Of a DNA stretch of 64,000 bases, positions 46,498 to 58,077 are shown one piece after another. The stretch lies in the NCBI GenBank assembly GCA_963995525.1, contig OZ023206.1:62246994-62310993 (forward strand). The letters are read 5' to 3'. Source of the stretch: Escarpia spicata (lineage: Eukaryota > Annelida > Polychaeta > Sabellida > Siboglinidae). Made by a program: the position numbers and the translations under genes. Numbering within the stretch: position 1 is the first letter of the stretch; the number at the start of each line of letters is the position of its first letter. The notes under the pieces are model-generated. The model was not told where the DNA came from and ran no database searches. It was given only the letters and a program-made list of their open reading frames with translations.

Positions 46498-46984
46498 CGT
46501 AGTAGTAGTAGTAGTAGCCGTACTAGTAGTATTCGTAGTAGTAGTAGTAGTCGTAGTAGTAGTAGTAGTAGTAGTAGTTGTAGTAGTAGTAGTAGTAGTA
46601 GTTGTCGTAGTACTAATAGTAGTAGTGGTAGTAGTAGTAGTAGTAGTTGTCGTAGTACTACTACTAGTAGTAGTAGTAGTAGTCGTAGTAGTAGTAGTCG
46701 TAGTAGTAGTAGTCGTAGTCGTAGTCGTAGTAGTAGTAGTAGTAGTAGTAGGAGTAGTAGTAGTCGTAGTAGTATTAGTCGTAATAGTAGTAGTAGTAGT
46801 CGTAGTAGTCGTAGTAGTAGTAGTGGTAGTAGTAGTAGTAGTAGTCGTAGTAGTAGTAGTAGTCGTTGTAGTAGTAGTAGTAGTCGTAGTAGTAGTAGTA
46901 GTCGTCGTAGTAGTAGTAGTAGTCGTACTAGTAGTAGTCGTAGTAGTGGTAGTAGTCGTAGTAGTAGTAGTAGTAGTAGTAGTC

Positions 46985-47060
<76 letters not shown>

Positions 47061-47157
47061 TAGTAGTAGTCATACAAGTAGTAGCAGTAGTAGTAGTAGT
47101 CGTAGTAGTAGTAGTCGTAGTAGTAGTAGCAGTAGTAGTTGTAGTCGTAGTAGTAGC

Positions 47158-47194
<37 letters not shown>

Positions 47195-47195
47195 A

Positions 47196-47235
<40 letters not shown>

Positions 47236-47347
47236 CGTAGTAGTAGTAGTCGTATTAGTAGTAGTAGTCGTAGTAGTAGTAGTAGTCGTAGTAGTCGTAG
47301 TAGTAGTGGTAGTAGTAGTCGTAGTACTAGTGTAGCAGTAGTAGTAG
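46088..47347. repeat. AGT/CGT trinucleotide tract, unit 10 (1.3 kb)
   Basis: Related to the type-A/B tracts, with a longer pure AGT run at about 46985-47055. Confidence 0.95.
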
Positions 47348-48395
47348 TAAATTTTTTGTTTTGTCCCTCTGGGACAAAGACATAACATTTTCGCGAGGTT
47401 AACCCCAACTTGTTGTCTCTATCTTACCTAATTATATATTTGTACCCGCTAGATGGCGCCATGATATAGGGTAGTACTTCAATTATCCACTTGGGGGCGC
47501 TACACCGGATGTGATGTCATACCGGAAGTCACTTGACTGTCATGGCGGCCTCAACTAGGGACGCTACGCCGGAAGTAACGTCGTACCGGAAGTTATTTGA
47601 CTGTCATGGTGGCCTCTATGCTTTCTGTATTCCTCGAAGTGTGTCAACGAATAGAGATCTATCAATACTCTGAATAATTACATTGGTGTCCACTGAGTGG
47701 CGTTGGGAACCATGATGGTCACCTCTTTGAACGAAGTCCTGTCAGGTGGTTGTCCTTACATGTTATTGACATAGTCGTTTACGATCACAGCAGTTTTCAA
47801 ATTCGCTTGCTATGGCAGCCTCTACTAGGGACGCTACGCCGGAAGTGACCTTTATGTTCTGTCTAACTGTTATAAAAGGCCTGCGTCTGTTTTTTGTGAT
47901 CATTATATCTTACATTTTGGAAGATGAACAACATGAATAGTGCTAACGTCCGACAAGTGATTTTGCTACCGAAGGCGCAGCCTTCTCCGGCTACGGGCCT
48001 ACTCGATCTCTCGACCCCGTCAAGCAACCTGGACCATCAGCCAACGACCATTTCAACGTCCAATTCGACGAACAAACCAATTTCGTATCTTTTTTCTTAT
48101 ACATACCAGTTGACCATTCATTATTAAGTTCATTCCTTCACTGTTTCAGCGTCAAGAAAAGGAGTGTATTGCTGCAAACGTCGCTACTTCTCCCTCTTCT
48201 ACCCTGTTGCGGCAAATATCGGCCCTCCAAGCGACTGTCTCTACTGCTGAACACACCCAAGCAGTGGAAGGAGAAACGACGACAGTCTTTACATAGTAGA
48301 GTTGTATTTACTTCAAATGGGTGCCTGTTTGCTAACTGGTTTGAAATGATATTCGCTGTGCAATTCGGATCTACTCTACAGCCCGTGCTTTTGAA

Positions 48396-48743
48396 TTGTC
48401 TACAATCCGTGAATCAGAGGGCGAGGACATCTGGTACACTATGCTCTGCGATGTGCCAACTTCCGCTCCTGACGATGTCACAATTTCTGCCGACACGACA
48501 GATGTGACAATTTCCGCTACTGACGATGTCGGAACTTCTGGCGATAAGACCGATGTGACAACTTCTATCGATGGTACCAAAGTAACAACGACCGCTCCTG
48601 AAGACGTCACAACTTCTACTCACGTGACCAATGTCACAATTTTTGGGTTAGCATTAGGATTAGGGTTGGGGTTCAGCTTAGGATTTCGGTCAGCGTTAGG
48701 GGTAGGGTTAGGATTAGCCTTAGCGTCAAAATTAGTTCCATAA
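48396..48743 (+). pseudogene. Truncated copy of the 151-aa ORF, unit 11
   Basis: The P2 TATA box and the first about 45 codons are deleted. The rest of the frame, the repeat region and the telomere-like tail remain, together with the poly(A) signal at 48989. It has a few private changes (SATDDV for SAPDDV). Confidence 0.7.
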
Positions 48744-49063
48744 CCAAGTTGTGCAAAGCTGAACACTCAAGACGACACTATCCATGTGTAGTATCAAGTG
48801 TTGGTTCCAAGACTCGAAACAGTGGCGAAACACAATGAAACATATGGTTCTGACATTAATGGAGGGTGTCCTGTAATTGCGGTATTGTCTTGTACACGAT
48901 TAAACTTTGCAAGACTCTGTATCAATGTCTAGTCTCTGGTTCTTGTAGTTATGGAGCGTGACATGTAAATACGTTTGTGTTGTTCACGAATAAACTGTGC
49001 AAACCTCATCTTGTGTCTTTTTCTTAGTGTAATGCAAAGCATATGTTGGGAACCTTCCTAATG

Positions 49064-49272
49064 TCGGCTATGTATGTGTGTAGTTCAGTACAGAGATGAT
49101 TGCCTGTTATGTATGTGTGTAGTTCAGTACAGAGATGTTAGCCTGTTATGTCGGTATGTAGTTCAGTAAAAACGTTAGTCGGTTATGTATGTGTGTAGTT
49201 CAGTAAAAACGTTAGTCGGTTATGTATGTGTGTAGTTCAGTAAAAAACGTTAGTCGGTTATGTATGTGTGTA
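49064..49272 (+). repeat. 37-bp tandem repeat block, unit 11 (cut by array end)
   Basis: About five and a half copies. The last stops after TGTGTGTA, where single-copy sequence (ACAGAAAGCATTTAACG) begins. Confidence 0.9.
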
Positions 49273-50137
49273 ACAGAAAGCATTTAACGAATTTATTAGA
49301 AAACCAACCGGGCCCCGGAACCGGAACTCCTGTTCGGCCCAGATACCAATACCTACAGTATCGTACCAATGTTGTCTATTCGGCCCATTGCATGTATCAC
49401 AGTGTTATTTTTTTATAACACATCTATTTGTGAAAACGATTGGAGTACATTTTCTGCATTTCATTCTGCTAGCCGTAATAACATTAGCTGCTTTACTAAT
49501 ACAATATTTAAATAACACATGCTGAGTTCTTGTCATAAGAAACAAATTATGGATATACTGGAACGAGCTTAGAATACAGATTAGAAGGTGTGATTCCTAT
49601 CAATTCAATAATATAAGCGGCAGACGTTGCTATTTAATTGAGTATTTATCTATATTAGTTTAGTGCGAACAACGAGTATTTATTGTAACGACGTCTAGCG
49701 TCGGTTAACGGCCATCCTATTAATGCTGTCACATATCGCGAGCAATGCTACGTTTAAAAACCGTGTTGGTCTACACTAATGCGAGTTAGTGGAACTACAT
49801 ATTTTTAAAAGCGACCTCTCCTGCTAGAAGCCTTGCCTATCATTCTTGGTGTGTTTTCTCCACTTCATATGTGTGTGCAGAAATTCGATGTTGGATTAAG
49901 ACGATATCGGATCGACAATCTTACGGCTATTGAATGGTTATTAATATATTGATATAAGTATGTTCTTAATTAAGTTACATAACATAACTAGGTGACACGT
50001 AATAACATTAGTGAAGACACAGTGTTGATGACATATCAGAAAGTATTCGTTCGCACTTGCCTGTAAATGAATGGAACATATTATATATGTGTGGGCTAGC
50101 AGTATGAATAATGAATACGACGAATAAACAAGTAAGG
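49273..50137. other. Single-copy flank, nothing seen
   Basis: AT-rich DNA with no supportable gene or repeat. Confidence 0.6.
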
Positions 50138-51496
50138 CAGCAGCGGATCCAGGGGGATCTTAGGGATCTCAAGACCCCCAATGCAATGGATGGGGGGTCT
50201 AAGACCCCTGTCAGTGGCAAATATTATGATGACGGACGAAATAAGGCGTGCAGGCCCTATATTACTATGTAAACCTACTGATAATAAAAAGACTCAAGTG
50301 TTAGCCATGTCAATCCTAGGCATAATTTCCAACTGTATCCTTGTAACCGGTTGGTTTCGTTTGCTTGCGTTCGCGCATGGTTTTACCATAGCGAGAGCGC
50401 AACAGTCCGTGACATTATTGCATACGTTCAATCCATCAGTGTCAGCCTCCAGTCCAAGACGATGGATGTCAACGCTGTCAATCAAGTCAAGTATACAAGC
50501 ACTGCCCTTGAAGAAGTTAGGAAATTGACAGTAATGATATTGATAATTTCCATCATAACCTCATTTTGTAAATAACTACAATGGCACAGGCTGTTGGAAC
50601 GGAGTGGACGATAGCAGCATAGAGCTAATGTTCCTGCTGATGGTGTAGAAACCTATCATCGAATGAATCTGACCATCCCAGTCATCGTCCAGCTGTTGAT
50701 GGGTTTCAACGACCGGTTTCGTGCTCCTCAGCTGTTGATAACGAACGCTTACATCTCGTTCCCGCCGTGATCAACGTTGCTCCAAGGACGCAAGTAATTC
50801 AAAATGTGCAAGTATTTGCTGCCGAGTATAAAAAACGACCTACCCAGTCCACATAATTTGCAAACCGAATTACACTGTTGGCTGACTCGATGGGAAGCGG
50901 AAGTAGACTATGATGTTCCCAAAGATGCAGCAGCGTCACTCAAGACTGCAGATAATGCTTTTTCCCCAAATATACACACTTGTCTGAAATTGGTGTTTAC
51001 ATTCGGCGTCACTAGCGTTGAATGTGAGAGAACAATCAGCGTCTTGAGACATACATGTGCAGCACCATGACAGAGGACCGTATCAACGGACTCGCTATGT
51101 TACATATACATTACGATGTTGAGGTGGACATAGACGCAATCATCAATCAGTTTGGGCGGTTACATCCAACCGCATGGAGTTCAGAAATTATTAAACATTC
51201 TCCAATGAGACTCATTGTGCACTGGCCTGTTTTCTATCAACTTACGGTCATCGGAAGTCAATCTCTAAACTTAACAGGGTCGCCGTTCCATTTTTGGAAC
51301 TAGTACACGCATGGCTTAAGTGTCGTAAAGCAATGTTATTTTAATGTCACAACGTTCTGCATAATACCATGTAAGATTACGAAATTAAAATAAATAAATC
51401 TGCCGATTCTACATAATGTAATGTAACATTACGGATTTTTCTTTAACAAATCTGCCGATTGAGACCACCCTTGGAAACACACTTAGATCCGCCCCT
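50138..51496 (+). mobile_element. Decayed hAT-type transposon (ZMYM/hAT-like transposase)
   Basis: The left end CAGCAGCGGATCCAGGGG and the right end TTAGATCCGCCCCTG (reverse complement CAGGGGCGGATCTAA) form imperfect terminal inverted repeats of the kind seen in animal hAT elements. Between them, in several frames, lie transposase pieces: TMDVNAVNQVKYTSTALEEV near 50460-50516, RANVPADGVETYHRMNLTIP near 50620-50680, and FGVTSVECERTISVLR near 51004-51050. The last piece is followed, after a frame break, by STMTEDRINGLAMLHIH (51058-51108), the C-terminal hAT dimerisation signature. The N-terminal zinc-finger part and catalytic residues are missing or unreadable. No clear 8-bp target duplication. 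Dead copy. Confidence 0.7.
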
Positions 51497-52736
51497 GCAG
51501 GGCGGAATACACATAGAGAAAACATTTTGGACTATAGATAAGCCCAAAACTTCCTTGTTCACTAGCCTTATTGGGTTAATTCACTCTTTGACCATCTGGC
51601 TAAATCCGATTAAATATAAACATATATTGGTAGATGTTTCATTTCAGGCCAAATACAAGACAACCTATGGCACTAATACTGATTTATGTTGAATAAGCCT
51701 AGAGACACATTAAGCTAAACGCACAGTCTTCTATGGGGCTGAAAGAAGAAACAATGGTATGTCCGTGGCGGCGATTGATGGCTTTTAAAATAACGCAAAC
51801 AACATAAGCTAATGTTCTTCAAGAACTCGGCCAATAGGGATGAACTCGCAAAGATACAGGTAGGAATCTGCCATAATACGACTTGAACATGGCCAATGCT
51901 AATTTTCACTATACATCGTGAGGCAATTCTGGCGGTATAACAATGTCGTGCTCGAACAATAACTTCCACAGTCGGTTAATAATTTGCAATAATATATTCT
52001 AAAAAATAGTAGCTGTCTTGTGTTCATGTATGTCTTGTGTTCATGTATTGGCATCTCATGGAGCAGGCAAGCCAGTCTTTGATTAAGTGTGTCTAATTAT
52101 ATCGATTGCAGTTCCTGCTTTCTTATGAGGTCTATGTGAAATTATTATTTTAATGCACAGTAATATTTACTTATTCATGGAATGTCAACAGTAGTATTCA
52201 CTAAAAAGAAAATGCAAACAATAAAATAATCTATATGATGCAGATCAATCACATTGGAAACTACATACAAATAAATTACTTGGTATTTTAAGATCTACCA
52301 GTAAAACACTATACTACGTCTTCCTTAAACATAGGTTAAACTTCATATTTCTCAAACAAAGTCATAATACATATGTCTGCATGTTGGTCTTCTTGTCGAG
52401 GAATGAAATGAGATTGTTGGCCCTGAAGAATAGGATATACCAAATATGGTCAAGTTGGCCCTGGAGAATAGGATCTACAAACTATGGTCAATGTTTTTAC
52501 CTCTGGGATCTTACCGCTCTCTAGTGCTGGTGTTTAGTAGTCTTCTTGTCTAGCAAATTCCAACACATTTCGCCGCTACCAGAAACTATAATCGCACTTC
52601 GTCAACATCTGTCACCCAACGTTTCTTAATCGTCTTCATTACTCGCTCATCCTTATCATCCACAATCTCCTCAACCTTTACTCATCCCTCAACTGCACTA
52701 TAGGTAGATATTGTTCTCTGTTTCTATCTCCTCCCA
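51497..52736. other. Intergenic stretch, nothing seen
   Basis: No supportable gene; short frames only. Confidence 0.5.
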
Positions 52737-52867
52737 TATCTACAACACATCTTTCCTCACTGTAACTACATTTTCGTTCTTGCCGTTGATCACTATTCTA
52801 GCTTTTACATCCCTGCTGTCCCCATCCATCTCTTCTGCCTTCTTATAGATAATCTTTTTTTCGCAAT
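52737..52867 (-). pseudogene. Possible LINE ORF2 scrap
   Basis: The minus strand reads IIYKKAEEMDGDSRDVKAR, then INGKNENVVTVRKDVL, a stop, and IWEEIETENN. This resembles the linker between endonuclease and reverse transcriptase in animal LINEs, where a phrase about a newly assigned, conditionally joined host strand is absent but a K/N-rich V-rich segment ending in WxEY/WxEH is usual. Short and unsupported by neighbours; tentative. Confidence 0.3.
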
Positions 52868-53014
52868 TCTCCTATGGAAGGCTCCTCTTCCGTGTTTCTC
52901 TTTGCTTTATATACATCTCTCCTAGCTGCCTTCTTCTTCCGTCCGTACAATTGTTGTGTTACTATATCCCGTTCTCCGCCATTTCCCTTGATCATTGCTA
53001 TCTCTCTTCACACA

Positions 53015-53728
<714 letters not shown>

Positions 53729-53735
<7 letters not shown>

Positions 53736-54818
53736 TCTGTGACGGCCTTACCTATGACGCTGCTCTTCCTGTTTAAGGTCCTTGCACATACATATTACCC
53801 ACGAACAGTTTTCTCACCATCATCAATGCAACAATGATTCTCCCTCGCCATTTTCCCGAGCTCACCAAGTCATTACTGATTTCCTTTGCTACAATGGTGT
53901 TTCCATCATTGCTCTTTCCATCTCCTCGTGCATGTAGCATCTTATACAATCTAGCCAGTGTCCTCGCTTGGTCTCCCTTCCATTTGTCTCTTGTACACAG
54001 AATATCTCTAATTTCCTCGGCTCCCTTTTCACTCCTAGGCACGCTATCCGGCGGCTATAGTTAAAAGCTACATACTACACAATACATTACAGCACTAGGC
54101 ACTAGGATCAAACAGATCTCTGTTCACACACAACACCACCTCATAAAAAGTAAGATTCCAAATTCTACACCTAACAATAAGTGCAGGCCTTGAAAGTATT
54201 TTGAATTCTTAAACAGCCACATGTATGCTATTTTTATATTTCATTAGTTATCTTTAGGGTTGAGATTATTTGTTACTATAATACGTTATAAATATACATT
54301 GGATTGTTGTGATCTTATTTATGGGATGCTATGCTGACGTGCATGTATTATTTCTTCTGTAACACCGATTTCGTTGTCAAAACATGCAAACCAGCGTACC
54401 TTTTTTGCTAGCACTCACAGAAACAATTGGCGAAAGAGATCACGATCCCCACAATGTGATAAAATTATGTGAAAACAAACTTATCCTGAAAGGCGTTGTG
54501 AATATGTTTATTGTGTTGCTATTCTACGACCATTCATACATCCGTATCATATAATAATATATTTATGTTGTAAGCTTATCCAAGATTTTTTTAAATATTA
54601 TAGTTTTATATCACGCTAGTAATTTGTACAACTGAATGTATTTTAGATACTGCATAAAAGCTCTATGGTATATATTATGCACTGTAGGCAACCGATGCAG
54701 CTATGTAATGAATACGTCTACGTTTTAACATAACTACAGGTCACCCACAAATGTAAATTATATAAATAAATAACTGTCACTGTGTAGGCCTACATATTTA
54801 CTAGTGTGGCAAGTTCGT
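53729..54818. other. Intergenic stretch, nothing certain
   Basis: A minus-strand frame at 53773-54042 (89 codons) has protein-like composition but no family I recognise. The rest is AT-rich DNA. Confidence 0.4.
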
Positions 54819-54851
54819 GCATCACAAAATTATGTGGCAATTTTGTGATGC
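54819..54851. repeat. Perfect 13-bp stem inverted repeat
   Basis: GCATCACAAAATT, a 7-base loop ATGTGGC, then the exact reverse complement AATTTTGTGATGC. No other copy was noticed in the window. It may be a MITE core or a cruciform-prone site. Confidence 0.85.
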
Positions 54852-55339
54852 TATATTGTGTCGTTTTTCTCAAATCTAAAACGCTTACACAACATGATAA
54901 CACACCAAACTTTACTTCCAATTGCAGGTGCCAGTTTTTCGTATATATATATATTCACCAAAACATTTAAACTGAAGAAACCCACGACACCAAACTTAAG
55001 GAACACCGAATTGGACCATGCACAAACTTAGGACATGCAACCATACTATTGAAAATTATGATGTAATCCTATTAAACATTTCTTAAATACATTGTCATGC
55101 TTGGAATTAACGTATCGAATACAACATAGAAAAATAGAAATAGAAAACGTGGTTCAAGTGTAATTAAGTTTACGTTCAATCTATAAATTAATGCGGCCAG
55201 TTACTATATGGTCTCGCTTGTTGGCTGGTCCCGCTTTGTTGTGGTGCATTAGCGTAGTTGCAGCTTTTAATGACAGCATTTTTTACAGTTACACTTACAG
55301 GGGAATACAAATTTACGAACTGCTTGCTATATCATCGAA

Positions 55340-55589
<250 letters not shown>

Positions 55590-56556
55590 CATCTGAATGA
55601 TTTACGAAAAGGTTACGCGATCTGCTCCTTGAACTCTTTGACTTTGACAGCTGTGTTGGCGTAAGTTGGCTTAGTGAGCAGTAACCACAGGAAACGAAAA
55701 CAAAGCATTATGTCTAAACAAACAGTTATGTTGTCACTGGTGTTCTGAATGTTGCAAATGCGCGCGATAAAAATAAATACTAATAATGTAAATTGTATTT
55801 CTTAAATATTGGCGTGTGGGGCAAAACGCGCAGGTAGTAGTTGTGCAAAACGCACAGGGTGGGACATACTATAGCTGTCATACATGTGAATATGAAGGTG
55901 GATAAATGAGTGACAAACGTCTCGCAATGCATTATAAATAATTAAACGCTATTGTGGAATATCATATAAAGGACTGATTAATAAGCAGTTCCAGTTACGT
56001 GTTTTAGATGACTTAAAAAAAAACACGACTGTAGATTGCAGCCAATTTCAGCCATACCATGTGTGCCAATAACACAATCACTTGAATAAGAAATAAGTCC
56101 AATACATATGGTATTTAATACATCAGGTCCAGTGGCCTATTATGACGTCCGCTAAAATAGGTGTAACTTTTCTCTGTGTTACTGATCTTTGAAAATATCA
56201 GTAGATTATGTTCAGTTAAGATAATGAAGTGGTTAATGCATTAAATATATCAGAAATGTATCTAAAGGATTTGATCGTAAGTCGATTTCAAGAAAAAAGT
56301 AGGCGTATTGCCTCATCCTATTTAGATCTGGTAGTCGGTCATAAGAAGTTAGAATGGCAGTTCTTTGTGTAGGGCTATTGATATCACACACATAAATATG
56401 CACGCAAGCACAACACGCACATATACGCATGCACGCACACACACACCATAAAATAGTCGTCCGCCAAACTAAAAACAGTGTCATAATTCGGCAACCGTGG
56501 AAGACTGATTCGTTGTTTTTGTTTTCTATTAAAATAATGACCAGCAAAAATCGATC

Positions 56557-58077
56557 TTAATAGCCAAAGAAAGACCAGAAGCCTTCTTCTTCTTCTTGTT
56601 CGGCAATCACTCGTTGACGTTCCTCCTCAGCCGATTGCTCTTCCTCTTGTATATTTTGCCGATCGCGTTGCTTCTTTTTGTGTATACAAATCAAACCAAC
56701 ACAAAGAGCGACTACCAGCAAGACCAGACTGAACACGATCACTGCAATTATTGAGGTAAGGTCACTGGCACTGCTAGATTCACTGTCACTGCTAGATTCA
56801 CTGTCACTGCTAGATTCACTGTCACTGCTAGATTCACTGTCACTGCTAGATTCACTGTCACTGCCGTTGGTAGAGTCACTGACACTGTTAGAGTCACTGA
56901 CACTGCTAGAGTCACTGACACTGTTAGAGTCACTGACACTGCTAGAGTCACTGACACTGTTAGAGTCACTGACACTGCTAAAGTCACTACCACTGCTGAA
57001 GTCACTGCCGGTGACACTGTTAGAGGCAATGTCAGTGCACGTTGCACCCTTGAAGCCAGCTGCACACACGCACGAAGTCACTTGTTCGATCGAGTGGTAT
57101 TCACAAGTTCCGCCGTTTTGACACGGGTTAGTTTTCTCACAGCTACCGCCGCAGTGATTTCCCGGGCAGACGCATCTGTGGTTAATGCACGTGCCGCCGT
57201 TGATGCAGTAGTACTGACAAAGGTCCCCGCAGTATCCTGTTCGGCAGACACAGCGGCGGGTGCTAGTGGCCTCCAAGTACTGGCATGTGTTGTTCCCGCA
57301 GGGGTTGTTGCACGGGCGATTAATGTTCATGGGCCGAAACAGCATTACGCAACTCTTTAATACACGAGCTTGGTTAAAACCGTAAATATATATATGTTTA
57401 TATGTGTTGTCGAACTGATCATAATTGGAGTAATGTCCCGTAAGGTACATTTGATGGCAATCTTGATACCACCACCCGCCGTCGAATCTCCGAACACATG
57501 TGGGGTTAGAATAATTGTCAGGTGTTGAGAATTGACCATGTTTGTGATAGTTCAAATGTTTGGCGTCTGAACCTTGGGAAGTTACTGCACCAAATCTTAA
57601 CTCGTACCACACCGACTCTTCATCCACATTGAAATCAGCAGCTTCATAATAACAAGACATTCCATTGTACGCGATGGCTTCGATCCGAAGACGACTACTT
57701 TGACGTCTCGTTAGTTGATGCACAATTTCGTTGCCCATCCAAATATTCGTATATCCGCCATGAACTCCAAAACCGGCTCTGTATTTCTGATATGTCTGGT
57801 CAAATCGTACAGAATCGTCGACTCGGCGCATTAACACAAACCATCCACCTTCGGCGGTTGTTTGGTCACACGATACCTGCAGTTTCGGTATACTACCAGT
57901 ATTCGGGTATACGGTGTGAGGCCCGTCCTTCGCCGTCGACACTCGGAAGCATCTTAAATCGATGCAGTCCTTCGGCTTACAGTTCTGGCCAAACACGACA
58001 TACGAGGACTGCAGTGCAACCAGTAGCAACGTGTATCTGTAGATATAACCTTGATATAATGTCGCTGAGAAAACCAT
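56557..58077 (-). CDS. Fibrinogen-domain/EGF type I membrane protein
   Basis: Complete 506-codon frame without introns. Residues 1-30 are a signal peptide ending near VVFGQ. Residues 37-250 are a fibrinogen-related domain with the signatures EGGWFVLMRRVD (76-87) and FDGGWWYQDC (198-207). Residues 256-348 hold Cys-rich EGF-like modules, the last a classic CxNGGTC...CxCxxGFKGxxC (314-347). Residues 355-440 are a Ser/Asp stalk; 442-466 a membrane helix followed by HKKKQRDR; and 467-506 an acidic tail ending GFWSFFGY. Such proteins act as surface lectin-like or adhesion receptors; in molluscs and other invertebrates fibrinogen-domain proteins serve in recognition of microbes or self. The usual Asp-rich Ca-binding loop after FSTPD is shortened here, so Ca-dependent sugar binding may be lost. 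Ligand unknown. An intronless gene may be a retrocopy or a normal family feature. Confidence 0.9.
   Translation of the reverse strand: MVFSATLYQGYIYRYTLLLVALQSSYVVFGQNCKPKDCIDLRCFRVSTAKDGPHTVYPNTGSIPKLQVSCDQTTAEGGWFVLMRRVDDSVRFDQTYQKYRAGFGVHGGYTNIWMGNEIVHQLTRRQSSRLRIEAIAYNGMSCYYEAADFNVDEESVWYELRFGAVTSQGSDAKHLNYHKHGQFSTPDNYSNPTCVRRFDGGWWYQDCHQMYLTGHYSNYDQFDNTYKHIYIYGFNQARVLKSCVMLFRPMNINRPCNNPCGNNTCQYLEATSTRRCVCRTGYCGDLCQYYCINGGTCINHRCVCPGNHCGGSCEKTNPCQNGGTCEYHSIEQVTSCVCAAGFKGATCTDIASNSVTGSDFSSGSDFSSVSDSNSVSDSSSVSDSNSVSDSSSVSDSNSVSDSTNGSDSESSSDSESSSDSESSSDSESSSDSESSSASDLTSIIAVIVFSLVLLVVALCVGLICIHKKKQRDRQNIQEEEQSAEEERQRVIAEQEEEEGFWSFFGY
56768..57010 (-). repeat. Coding minisatellite of the Ser/Asp stalk
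   Basis: Inside the receptor-like gene, five near-perfect 18-bp copies encode DSESSS (56768-56860). These are preceded in the protein by 18/36-bp repeats encoding SVSDSN and SVSDSS (56878-56990). The length is a multiple of three throughout, so copy-number change alters stalk length without frameshift. Confidence 0.9.

Larger units (their letters stand above)
43536..47844 (+). repeat. Array unit 10 (type A, divergent)
   Basis: P1 TATA 43562; P1 frame 43615-44025; P2 TATA 44146; ORF 44200-44655; AATAAA 44901; 37-bp block 44976-45344; 51-bp block 45472-46086 (12 copies); tract 46088-47347; hairpin 47348; CTCF-like pair 47446/47487. Type-A start, but with scattered differences from units 3, 6 and 7 and three fewer 51-bp copies. 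Confidence 0.93.
7827..49272 (+). repeat. Megasatellite array of 11 promoter-bearing units
   Basis: Eleven head-to-tail units, counted from the GTGACCTTTATG that opens each P1 promoter, begin at 7827, 11258, 16759, 21236, 25020, 27921, 32392, 36860, 40647, 43536 and 47845. Unit lengths are 3431, 5501, 4477, 3784, 2901, 4471, 4468, 3787, 2889, 4309 and about 1430 bp (truncated). Length differences come from 51-bp repeat number (9-15), trinucleotide tract length (0.4-2.4 kb) and two kinds of deletion. Non-repetitive parts are almost identical between units, so the array is recent or actively homogenised. All units point the same way. Units 3-11 form an A-B-C higher-order pattern. I recognise no known satellite or transposon family. 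Copy number and tract lengths depend on the assembly being right. Confidence 0.93.
47845..49272 (+). repeat. Array unit 11 (type B, truncated; right end of array)
   Basis: P1 TATA 47871; P1 frame 47924-48127 (67 codons). About 220 bp spanning P2 and the ORF start are deleted: ATCCGTG joins directly to AATCAGAGG near 48411. ORF remainder to 48743; AATAAA 48989; 37-bp repeats from 49064, breaking off inside a copy at 49272. No 51-bp block, tract or hairpin follows. Confidence 0.92.

Noticed and set aside
7827..49272. Array as rDNA intergenic spacer or a histone/snRNA cluster
   Set aside because: No rRNA, histone or snRNA sequence is recognisable in any unit.
53773..54042. 89-codon minus-strand frame with plausible composition
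   Set aside because: No family recognised, no splice or promoter context, and it abuts a microsatellite; it may be a transposon scrap.
56768..57010. Ser/Asp repeat region as a bacterial Sdr-type surface protein
   Set aside because: The flanking fibrinogen and EGF domains, signal peptide and membrane helix are animal type; the repeat is a stalk.
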